Made by a program: the position numbers and the translations under genes
Assembly (NCBI RefSeq): GCF_029813775.1
Contig: NZ_JARVKW010000053.1
Location: forward strand, 1-47,259
Length of the DNA: 47,259 nt
Direction: 5' to 3'
Origin: Streptomyces sp. DH24
GTDB lineage: Bacteria; Actinomycetota; Actinomycetes; Streptomycetales; Streptomycetaceae
Shown: positions 24,869-31,646 of the stretch, piece after piece
Position numbering within the stretch: position 1 is the stretch's first letter
How the letters are laid out: the number at the start of each line of letters is the position of its first letter
Notes under the pieces: generated by a model
What the model was told of the DNA's origin: nothing
The model's input: only the letters and a program-made list of their open reading frames with translations
Databases searched by the model: none

Positions 24869-26323
24869 ATGCCCGATGTCAGGCTCGCCTCGCCCCGGGG
24901 CAGGTGGATTCTGCTCACCACGGTCCTCGGCTCCGGCATGGCCCTGCTGGACTCGACCGTCGTCAACGTCGCCCTGCCCCGCATCGGCCGCGATCTCGAC
25001 GCCGACCTCGCGGCCCTCCAGTGGACCGTCAACGCGTACATGGTCACGCTGGCCGGGCTGATCCTGCTGGGCGGCGCGCTCGGGGACCGGTTCGGGCGCC
25101 GGAGGATCTTCGTGACCGGCGTGCTGTGGTTCGCGGCGGCCTCCCTGCTGTGCGGGCTCGCCCCGAACGCGGAGCTGCTCGTCGCGGCCCGCGCCCTGCA
25201 GGGGGTCGGCGGCGCCCTTCTGACGCCGGGCTCCCTCGCGCTCATCCAGGCCTCCTTCCACCCCGACGACCGGGGCCGCGCGGTCGGCCTGTGGTCCGGC
25301 TTCGGCGGGATCGGCGCGGCGGTCGGGCCGTTCGTCGGCGGCTGGCTGGTGGACGGGCCCGGCTGGCGGTGGGTGTTCCTGCTCAACGTGGCGCCGGCCC
25401 TGCTGTGCGCGGTGATCGCCGTACGGCACGTGCCGGAGTCGGCGGACCCGCGCGCCCACGGCCGCTTCGACGTGCTCGGCGCCGGGCTGGGGGCGCTCGC
25501 GCTCGCCCTGCTGACGTACGCGCTGATCGAGGCGCGCGGCGGTCCGGCGGCCGTCGTCCTCACCGGGGTCGCCGGGCTCGCGGCGGCCGTCGCCTTCGTG
25601 CTGGTCGAGCGGAGCCGGTCCGCACCGATGATGCCGCTCGACGTCTTCGCGTCCCGCCGGTTCACCGCCGTCAACCTCGTCACGCTGTGCGTGTACGCGG
25701 CCTTCGGCGGCTTCTTCTTCCTGGCCGCGCTCCAGCTCCAGGTCGTCGTCGGCTACTCGGCCCTGGCCGCCGGTACGGCGCTGCTGCCGACGACCGCCCT
25801 GATGCTGCTGCTCTCCGCCCGGTCCGGTGAGCTCGCCGACCGCATCGGCCCGCGCGTTCCGCTCACGGTCGGCCCGCTGCTGTGCGCGGCCGGGATGCTG
25901 CTGATGCTGCGCGTCGGCCCGGGCGCCTCGTACGCCGCCGACGTCCTGCCCGCGCTGCTGGTCCTGGGCCTGGGCATGGTCACGCTGGTCGCGCCGCTGA
26001 CGGCGACCGTGCTGGCGTCCGTGGACACCGCCCGGGCGGGCCTGGCCAGCGGCATCAACAACGCGGCGGCCCGCGCGGCCGGACTGGTCGCGGTCGCGGC
26101 GCTCCCGCTCCTCGCCGGCATGGGACCGGAGGCCTACCGCATGCCGGCGGCCTTCGACGCGGCGTTCGGCCGCGCGATGACGTGGTGCGCGGCGGTCCTG
26201 GCGGCGGGCGCGGTCCTGGCCTTCACGACGGTCGGGCGTCCGGCCCCGGACCGCTGCCATCCGGAGTGCCGGACGCACGGGAGCGTGGCGGTGCCGCCGC
26301 TGGAGCGCGGGGACGGGCACTGA
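24869..26323 (+). CDS. MFS drug/proton antiporter, DHA2 (EmrB/QacA-like) family
   Basis: 484 residues with about 14 hydrophobic segments. DHA2 motifs are present: LDSTVVNVALPRIGRDL in helix 1, GGALGDRFGRRRIF (motif A) between helices 2 and 3, and AVGPFVGGWLVDGPGWRWVF (motif C type) in helix 5. These transporters expel hydrophobic compounds or metabolites. The cytoplasmic tail carries an unusual Cys/His cluster, CHPECRTHGSVAVPPLE, possibly metal-binding. No regulator adjoins it. The substrate cannot be predicted. Confidence 0.92.
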   Translation: MPDVRLASPRGRWILLTTVLGSGMALLDSTVVNVALPRIGRDLDADLAALQWTVNAYMVTLAGLILLGGALGDRFGRRRIFVTGVLWFAAASLLCGLAPNAELLVAARALQGVGGALLTPGSLALIQASFHPDDRGRAVGLWSGFGGIGAAVGPFVGGWLVDGPGWRWVFLLNVAPALLCAVIAVRHVPESADPRAHGRFDVLGAGLGALALALLTYALIEARGGPAAVVLTGVAGLAAAVAFVLVERSRSAPMMPLDVFASRRFTAVNLVTLCVYAAFGGFFFLAALQLQVVVGYSALAAGTALLPTTALMLLLSARSGELADRIGPRVPLTVGPLLCAAGMLLMLRVGPGASYAADVLPALLVLGLGMVTLVAPLTATVLASVDTARAGLASGINNAAARAAGLVAVAALPLLAGMGPEAYRMPAAFDAAFGRAMTWCAAVLAAGAVLAFTTVGRPAPDRCHPECRTHGSVAVPPLERGDGH

Positions 26324-26337
26324 GCCGGCGGGGTGCG

Positions 26338-26486
26338 GCAGCCGCAGCCGAGCCGCAGTCCGAAGTCCGCAGTCCCAGCCGAGCCGCAGCCGCAGCCGAG
26401 CCGCAGCCGCAGTCCGCAGTCGCGCCGCATTCCCAGCCGAGCCGCGCCGCAGCCGCAGCCGAGCCGCAGTCCGCAGTCCCAGCCGC
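26338..26486. repeat. GCAGCCGAGCCGCAGTCC-type tandem repeat
   Basis: About 150 bp built of short units CAGCCG, AGCCGCAG and CAGTCCGCAGTCCCAG in irregular tandem order. A 30-nt block starting CGCAGCCGAGCCGCAGTCC occurs at about 26345 and 26454. It is non-coding, sits between the transporter stop and the DUF3151 gene, and probably arose by slippage. Confidence 0.85.
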
Positions 26487-26565
26487 GTCGCCGGGGTGGC
26501 GGAACCGGCCGGGTCCACGGCACCCGGCAAGCGCCAGTGGCACGAACTGCGGGACACTGGACCCC

Positions 26566-26979
26566 ATGGCCATTCACGAGAACCTCCTCGGGGGACCGCC
26601 CCCGACCCATCTCCCCGACGACCCGGAACCCCGCGAGCTCCTCGCCGCCGGCACGAGCCCCGCCGACGTCGCCGCGAAGTACCCGACCTCCTCCCTGGCC
26701 TGGGCCCGGCTGGCCGACGAGGCCTTCGAGCGCGGCAGCGTCGTGGAGTCGTACGCCTACGCCCGTACGGGCTACCACCGGGGCCTGGACTCCCTGCGCC
26801 GCAGTGGCTGGAAGGGCCACGGCCCGGTCCCCTGGGAGCACGAGCCGAACCGCGGCTTCCTGCGCGCCCTGCACGCCCTCGCCCGCGCCGCGCAGGCGAT
26901 CGGCGAGCAGGAGGAGTACGAGCGCTGCTCCCAGTTCCTGCGGGACTCCTCCCCGACGGCCGCCCAGACCCTGGGCTGA
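26566..26979 (+). CDS. DUF3151 family protein
   Basis: 137 residues from ATG 26566. ENLLGGPPPTHLPDD, then WARLADEAFERGSVVESYAY and GYHRGLDSLRRSGWKGHGPV, match the small actinobacterial DUF3151 family as I recall it. It looks all-helical, soluble and TPR-like. The function is unknown. It is followed by a terminator, so it is a single-gene unit. In many actinobacteria its homologues sit near fba, as here. Confidence 0.85.
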   Translation: MAIHENLLGGPPPTHLPDDPEPRELLAAGTSPADVAAKYPTSSLAWARLADEAFERGSVVESYAYARTGYHRGLDSLRRSGWKGHGPVPWEHEPNRGFLRALHALARAAQAIGEQEEYERCSQFLRDSSPTAAQTLG

Positions 26980-27000
26980 CCCGTCCCGTACCGCACCGCG

Positions 27001-27024
27001 GGCCCGCCTGTGACCAGGCGGGCC
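27001..27024 (+). terminator. Terminator after the DUF3151 gene
   Basis: GGCCCGCCTG (27001-27010), TGAC loop, CAGGCGGGCC (27015-27024), then TTGCCCTTGTGG. Confidence 0.88.
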
Positions 27025-27130
27025 TTGCCCTTGTGGGGGACGATTGCGGAGGATGCGAGTGGGGACCGGGGCCCCCGTGCCGGCATCGGCAGGGGCGGAC
27101 CGCTACCCGGAGTACAAACAGGAGACAGCG

Positions 27131-27979
27131 ATGTCCCACCAGGCTCACCAGGCTGACCAGGCTCAGGAGCCCGAGACCCCGCATCTCGACTTCGCCGGCA
27201 CGACACCGTACGAGGACTACGTCCGGGCCGACGTGCTCACGCACCTCCAGCAGCCCCTCTCCGACGATCCCGGAGAGATGGTCTTCCTGGTCACGACCCA
27301 GGTCATGGAGTTGTGGTTCACCGTCATCGTCCACGAGTGGGAGACCGCCGCGCACGCCCTGCGCTCGGACGACGTCCCCACGGCGGTCGCCGCGCTGAAG
27401 CGCTCCGTCCGCGAGCTGGAGGCGCTGAACGCCTCCTGGACGCCGCTGGCCCAGCTCACGCCCGCGCAGTTCAACTCGTACCGTTCCGCCCTCGGCGAGG
27501 GCTCCGGCTTCCAGTCGGCGATGTACCGCCGCCTGGAGTTCCTGCTCGGCGAGAAGTCCGCGTCCATGCTCGTCCCGCACCGGGGCGCGCCGCGCGCCCA
27601 CGCGGAACTGGAGAAGGCCCTGCACGAGCCGAGCCTGTACGACGAGGTCGTACGGCTGCTGGCCCGCCGGGGGTACGACATCCCGGACGCCGTGCTGCAC
27701 CGCGACGTGTCGCAGCGGTACGAGCCGTCGCCGGAGGTGGAGGCCGCCTGGACGGCCGTCTACTCCGGTGACCAGAACGCCGAACTGACCCGGCTGGGCG
27801 AGGCGTTGACGAACGTCGCCGAGCTGGTGTGGCGCTGGCGCAACGACCACCTGGTCGCCACCCGCCGCGCGATGGGGTCCAAGACCGGCACGGGCGGCTC
27901 CGCCGGGGTGGCCTGGCTGGAGAAGCGGGCCCAGAAGAACGTGTTCCCCGAGCTGTGGACGGCGCGGTCGTATGTCTGA
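27131..27979 (+). CDS. kynA: Tryptophan 2,3-dioxygenase
   Basis: 282 residues from ATG 27131, with AGGAGA upstream. Family motifs are visible: YEDYVRADVLTHLQQP, QVMELWFTVIVHEWE, FNSYRSALGEGSGFQS, YRRLEFLLGEKS, and RWRNDHLVATRRAMGSKTG followed by TGGSAGVAWL, which carries the heme-ligand-type His and the substrate loop. The heme enzyme opens the indole ring of tryptophan to give N-formylkynurenine. The gene overlaps the kynureninase gene by 8 bp, a tight operon. Confidence 0.96.
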   Translation: MSHQAHQADQAQEPETPHLDFAGTTPYEDYVRADVLTHLQQPLSDDPGEMVFLVTTQVMELWFTVIVHEWETAAHALRSDDVPTAVAALKRSVRELEALNASWTPLAQLTPAQFNSYRSALGEGSGFQSAMYRRLEFLLGEKSASMLVPHRGAPRAHAELEKALHEPSLYDEVVRLLARRGYDIPDAVLHRDVSQRYEPSPEVEAAWTAVYSGDQNAELTRLGEALTNVAELVWRWRNDHLVATRRAMGSKTGTGGSAGVAWLEKRAQKNVFPELWTARSYV

Positions 27980-29204
27980 GGGCGTGACGGAATCCGTGTC
28001 CGGGCCGGTGTCCGACCTCGCCCGGGAAGCGAAGGAACTCGACGCGTCCGACGAACTGGCCGGGCTGCGCGCCCGGTTCGTCCTGGACGACGCGGTCTAC
28101 CTGGACGGCAACTCGCTGGGCGCGCTGCCCGCCGCGGTGCCCGACCGGGTCGCGGACGTCGTACGCCGCCAGTGGGGCGAGCTGCGCATCCGGTCCTGGG
28201 AGGAGAGCGGCTGGTGGACGGCGCCCGAGCGGATCGGCGACCGGATCGCCCCGCTCGTCGGCGCCGCGCCGGGGCAGATCGTGGTCGGCGACTCGACCAG
28301 CGTCAACGTCTTCAAGGCGGTCGTGGCGGCCGTACGCCTCGCCGGTGAGGGCCGCGACGAGATCCTGGTCGACGCGTCGACGTTCCCGACGGACGGGTAC
28401 ATCGCCGAGTCGGCCGCCCGGCTGACCGGCCGCACGCTGCGCGCGGTGACGCCCGCGGAGGTCCCGGCCGCGCTCGGCCCGCGCACCGCCGCGGTGCTGC
28501 TCAACCACGTCGACTACCGCACCGGCCGGCTGCACGACCTGCCGGGACTCACGGCCGCCGTGCACGAGGCGGGCGCGTACGTGGTGTGGGACCTGTGCCA
28601 CAGCGCGGGCGCGCTGCCGGTCGGGCTCGACGAGCACGGCGTGGACCTGGCGGTCGGCTGCACGTACAAGTACCTCAACGGCGGGCCGGGCTCCCCGGCC
28701 TACCTGTACGTGCGCCACGACCTCCAGGACCGCTTCGACTCCCCGCTGCCCGGCTGGAACTCGCACGCCGAGCCGTTCGGGATGCGCCCGGAGTTCGAGG
28801 CGGCGCACGGCGCACGGCGCGGCCGGGTCGGCACGCCGGACATCCTGTCCATGCTCGCCCTGGAGGCGGCCCTGGAGGTGTGGGACGGCGTCCGCGTCGA
28901 GGCGGTGCGCGCCAAGTCCCTCGCCCTGACGGACTTCTTCCTGAAGTGCGTCACGGCGTACGTGCCCGAGGGCCGGGTCGAGTGCGTGACGCCGCTCGCC
29001 CACGCGGAACGCGGCAGCCAGGTCGCGCTGCGCTGCCCGGATGCCGGTGACGTGATGAAGCGGCTGATCGAGCGGGGCGTGATCGGCGACTTCCGTGCCC
29101 CGGACGTGCTGCGCTTCGGCTTCACCCCGCTGTACGTCGGCTTCGCGGACGTGGAGCGGGCGGCCCGGGTGCTGGCGGAGGTGCTGGCGGACGCCGCCGC
29201 CTGA
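27972..29204 (+). CDS. kynU: Kynureninase
   Basis: 410 residues from ATG 27972, overlapping the dioxygenase gene. A PLP fold-type I enzyme: YLDGNSLGALP near the N-terminus, VGDSTSVNVFKAVVAA, VWDLCHSAGALPVGLDEHGV, and GCTYKYLNGGPGSPAYLYV with the Schiff-base Lys. It hydrolyses kynurenine to anthranilate and alanine. With the dioxygenase and the formamidase at 30104 it completes the tryptophan to anthranilate route. Anthranilate or 3-hydroxyanthranilate could feed catabolism or secondary metabolism; no monooxygenase is seen nearby. Confidence 0.96.
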   Translation: MSEGVTESVSGPVSDLAREAKELDASDELAGLRARFVLDDAVYLDGNSLGALPAAVPDRVADVVRRQWGELRIRSWEESGWWTAPERIGDRIAPLVGAAPGQIVVGDSTSVNVFKAVVAAVRLAGEGRDEILVDASTFPTDGYIAESAARLTGRTLRAVTPAEVPAALGPRTAAVLLNHVDYRTGRLHDLPGLTAAVHEAGAYVVWDLCHSAGALPVGLDEHGVDLAVGCTYKYLNGGPGSPAYLYVRHDLQDRFDSPLPGWNSHAEPFGMRPEFEAAHGARRGRVGTPDILSMLALEAALEVWDGVRVEAVRAKSLALTDFFLKCVTAYVPEGRVECVTPLAHAERGSQVALRCPDAGDVMKRLIERGVIGDFRAPDVLRFGFTPLYVGFADVERAARVLAEVLADAAA

Positions 29205-29221
29205 GGCGCCGGCCGCCGGGC

Positions 29222-29875
29222 TCAGGCCGCCCCGTCGGGCGCGTCGGGGCCGGTGACGTACACCCCGGCCGTCGCGGCGGCGAACGCGGCGCGTGCCGCG
29301 CGGTCCGCGGCGGCCGGGTCCGGTGCCTCGCCGGTGGTCAGCAGGGCGTAGTACAGCGGGGCCGACACGGCGCGGACGACCGCCGCCGCGTCGGTCCCGG
29401 CCGGCAGCTCCCCGCGCCGGACGCCCTGTTCGACGCACGGCGCCCACTCGGCGACCCGCACCTCGTAGAACCGCCGCAGCGCCTCGGCGGTGCGTTCGTC
29501 GCAGCTCGCCGCCGCGATGACCGCCCGGAACAGCGCGCCCTGGCGGGGATCGGCCAGCGTGCGCCGGACCAGGTCGGCGTTGGCGCGCAGGTCGCCGAGG
29601 ACGGTGCCCGTCTCGGTGCGGGGCAGCGACTGCTCGGCCATGTCGGTGAGCAGGTCGGCGACCAGGGCGGTCGGTGTGCCCCAGCGCCGGTACACGGTCG
29701 TCTTGCCGACCTCGGCCCGCCGGGCGAGGTCCGCGAGGTCGAGGTGCGCGAACCCCTGCTCGGCGAGGACGTCGCCGGCCGCCCGCAGTACGGCCGCACG
29801 GACACGGGCGGTACGCCCTCCGGGACGTACGGTGCCGGGTTCGGCGGGACGTACGGTGCCGGGTTCGGGGGACAT
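29222..29875 (-). CDS. TetR-family transcriptional regulator
   Basis: 217 residues from ATG 29875 with AAGGAGG upstream. After a variable leader with a duplicated PGTVRP unit comes the TetR helix-turn-helix: VLAEQGFAHLDLADLARRAE, then VGKTTVYRRWGTPTALVADL. The C-terminal ligand domain resembles the TetR_C type with EALRRFYEVRVAEWAPCVEQ. It is convergent with kynU (17 bp apart) and divergent from the formamidase gene, whose spacer holds a candidate operator. It may govern the formamidase or the whole tryptophan route; the ligand is unknown. Confidence 0.9.
   Translation of the reverse strand: MSPEPGTVRPAEPGTVRPGGRTARVRAAVLRAAGDVLAEQGFAHLDLADLARRAEVGKTTVYRRWGTPTALVADLLTDMAEQSLPRTETGTVLGDLRANADLVRRTLADPRQGALFRAVIAAASCDERTAEALRRFYEVRVAEWAPCVEQGVRRGELPAGTDAAAVVRAVSAPLYYALLTTGEAPDPAAADRAARAAFAAATAGVYVTGPDAPDGAA
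29821..29868. repeat. Exact 24-bp tandem duplication inside the TetR leader
   Basis: Two identical 24-bp units (29821-29844 and 29845-29868) beginning CGGGACGTACGGTGCCGGGT. The duplication is in frame and encodes the repeated PGTVRP unit at the N-terminus, before the HTH. Confidence 0.95.
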
Positions 29876-29961
29876 GTCGGCCTCCTTGGTGCGGGCGGGG
29901 GCGTGCGCGCGGGGTTCACGCGGGGTTCGCGCGGCCGGGACGCGGGCTCCACCGCCAGCGT

Positions 29962-29985
29962 AACGAAACGACAGAACCGTTTGAG
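29962..29985. promoter_or_regulatory. Candidate TetR operator between the TetR and formamidase genes
   Basis: AAACG (29966-29970)-N7-CGTTT (29978-29982), extended by AACG on the left. It lies in the 228-bp divergent spacer, 90 nt upstream of the TetR start, in an AT-richer patch. The shape fits TetR-family sites. Confidence 0.5.
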
Positions 29986-30103
29986 CCTCACCGAGCGTGA
30001 CATCCCCGTGTCCGCGCACGTCACCGGCCTGGTACCGTCCCGGCCAACGGCCGATTGTCTCTCCTGGTCCGCCAATTCCGTTTCATCGCTGAGAGGTTGG
30101 AGC

Positions 30104-31015
30104 ATGCCGGACGCCGCCGCAGAACCGGAGAACGCCGCTGCCAGGGCCGCCGCCGAGGAGAAGTCGGCCCTCTCGCACCCGGCGGTCGAGCCCGACGTCA
30201 GCGCCGCGTACGGCGACCATCCCGACCAGGTGGTCGACTTCTACGCCCCGCGCCGCGAGGTGGTCCCCGGCGTCCCGGCCCCGCTGGTCGCCGTCCTGCA
30301 CGGCGGGGCCTGGCGGGCGCCCTACGACCGCCGGCACATCAGCCCGTTCGCCGCCTTCCTCGCCCGGCGGGGGTTCGCGGTGGCCAGCGTGGAGTACCGG
30401 CGGGGTGCGGCGCCTGAGGACGCGGGTGCCGGATCGGGTGTCGAGGGTGGCATCGCCGGGCGGTGGCCCGACACGTTCGACGACGTCGCCGCCGCGCTGG
30501 ACGCGCTGCCGGGCCTTGCGCGGGAGGCGCTGCCGGAGGCCGACTCGCGCCGCATCGTCGTCACCGGTCACTCGGCGGGCGGCCACCTCGCCCTGTGGGT
30601 GGCCGCGCGCCACCTCCTGCCCGAGGGCGCCCCGTGGCGCACCGACCGGCCGGCACCCCTGCGCGGCGTGGTCGCGCTCGCCCCGATCGCCGACCTCGCG
30701 GTCGCCGACACGCTGGACGTGTGCGGCGGCGCGGCACGCCAACTCCTGGGCGGGGAGGGGTCGTTCGCCGAGCGACGCCCGTACGCCGACCCGGCGCTGC
30801 TGCTCCCGACCGGCATCGCGACGACCCTGGTCCAGGGCCGCGAGGACATCGACGTACCGCAGGCGGTCGCCGAGGCGTACGCGGACGCGGCGGCCAGGGC
30901 GGGCGAGGTGGTGGGCCTGACCCTGCTGGAGGACGTGGGCCACTTCCCGCTCATCGACCCGGCGGCGGACGCGTGCGCGGTGGTGGCGGAGGAGATCGCC
31001 CAACTGGCCTGGTGA
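30104..31015 (+). CDS. Alpha/beta hydrolase, probable kynurenine formamidase
   Basis: 303 residues from ATG 30104, with a TTGGAG box close upstream. Alpha/beta hydrolase motifs: the oxyanion-hole HGGAW (the HGGxW form of kynurenine formamidases), the nucleophile elbow GHSAGGHLALW, an acid near REDIDVP and the final His in DVGHFPLIDP. It would hydrolyse N-formylkynurenine to kynurenine and formate. The assignment rests on the HGGxW motif plus its position next to kynA and kynU. A general esterase is the alternative. Confidence 0.85.
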   Translation: MPDAAAEPENAAARAAAEEKSALSHPAVEPDVSAAYGDHPDQVVDFYAPRREVVPGVPAPLVAVLHGGAWRAPYDRRHISPFAAFLARRGFAVASVEYRRGAAPEDAGAGSGVEGGIAGRWPDTFDDVAAALDALPGLAREALPEADSRRIVVTGHSAGGHLALWVAARHLLPEGAPWRTDRPAPLRGVVALAPIADLAVADTLDVCGGAARQLLGGEGSFAERRPYADPALLLPTGIATTLVQGREDIDVPQAVAEAYADAAARAGEVVGLTLLEDVGHFPLIDPAADACAVVAEEIAQLAW

Positions 31016-31021
31016 GCGCCC

Positions 31022-31375
31022 TCATGTGACCCCGCCGTCGGGCGGCGTCAGCGCGGGCCACGAGAACCTCACCCGCACGCCCCGGTCGAGCAGCCACCGC
31101 ATCTCGCGGTAGCGCACCTCGTGCGCGTGCTCCGGGGCGATGCAGGAGGGCAGCCGGACGACGACGGTGCCGATCCCACCGCGCGCGGCCGTGTCCCGAA
31201 CGCGCTGCCATCCGGGGCGCCCGGCGGGGTCGGGTTCGCCGTACGGGTCCGTGACGACGGCGGTGACCGCCAGCCCGCGCTTGTCGGCGAAGGCGCGCGC
31301 CTCTGCCTCGGCGGGACCCGGTTCGCGGCCGGGTGCCATGTGGACGTAGATCACGGCAAGGTCTGGCTTGAGCAT
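31022..31375 (-). CDS. Small protein resembling the N-terminal domain of serine recombinases, catalytic Ser absent
   Basis: 117 residues from ATG 31375. The order of elements follows the resolvase domain: DLAVIYVHMAPGREPGPAEA at the position of YxRVSxxxQ, an AEARAFADKRGLAVTAVVTD helix-strand, then RPGWQRVRDTAARGGIGTVV and VRLPSCIAPE, like RPGLxRLLxxARxGxIDVVVVxxLDRL. The catalytic Ser of RVS is replaced (VHMA) and no DNA-binding domain follows. It looks like a domesticated or decayed recombinase domain. It lies beside the fragments at 31401-31572. The function is unknown. Confidence 0.72.
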   Translation of the reverse strand: MLKPDLAVIYVHMAPGREPGPAEAEARAFADKRGLAVTAVVTDPYGEPDPAGRPGWQRVRDTAARGGIGTVVVRLPSCIAPEHAHEVRYREMRWLLDRGVRVRFSWPALTPPDGGVT

Positions 31376-31400
31376 GATGACGGGTCTCTCCGTTGTCGTT

Positions 31401-31499
31401 TCAGCCTGCGGCCGGCTCGCACCAGACGTACTTGCCCCGGTTGCCGAACCGGGACAGCGGCTGCCGGCCCCAGAGGTCGGCGCACGACCGGACCAAAAC
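31401..31499 (-). pseudogene. C-terminal remnant of an RsbW-like ATP-binding regulator
   Basis: The reading frame LVRSCADLWGRQPLSRFGNR, then GKYVWCEPAAG and stop, looks like the last 30 residues of Streptomyces HATPase_c_2 anti-sigma-type proteins (xxCADxWG...GKxVWxE). No ATPase motifs precede it: the frame upstream is a short unrelated stretch with an ATG at 31568. It is probably a gene relic. Recognition is from memory of the family end motif. Confidence 0.42.
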
Positions 31500-31572
31500 C
31501 CCGGAACGGGCCGTGCTCTCCTTCCCCCGGGACTCTTTCTCCGCCCTCGTGGATCTGCTGAAAGGCATGTAG
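31486..31572 (+). pseudogene. Possible C-terminal remnant of a DUF397 protein
   Basis: DRTKTPERAVLSFPRDSFSA, then LVDLLKGM and stop, resembles the final VRDSKxPxGPxLxFxxxxWxxFVxxLK block of DUF397 proteins. No N-terminal half or start codon is in frame. It abuts the ATPase remnant on the opposite strand, and the two families normally occur together with an XRE regulator. Confidence 0.35.
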
Positions 31573-31634
31573 TACCTGAGACGGACCCCCGCGAACCCCC
31601 CTCCACGGTGACGACCCCCCGTACACCCCCCGCC

Positions 31635-31640
31635 TACCGT
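31635..31640 (+). promoter_or_regulatory. -10 box of the histidine kinase gene (leaderless)
   Basis: TACCGT, 6 nt before GTG 31647. No Shine-Dalgarno sequence is present. A -35 match is not convincing. Confidence 0.4.
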
Positions 31641-31646
31641 GTGGGC

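Noticed and set aside
26338..26486. Possible CRISPR array
   Set aside because: Units are short, irregular and contiguous, with no unique spacers and no cas genes.
23459..27850. 1463-codon open frame on the minus strand
   Set aside because: It is antisense to pyrE, fba, the MFS gene, the DUF3151 gene and part of kynA, all with clear motifs. Composition is Arg/Gly/Ala/Val-rich without domains, as expected for a shadow frame in high-GC DNA.
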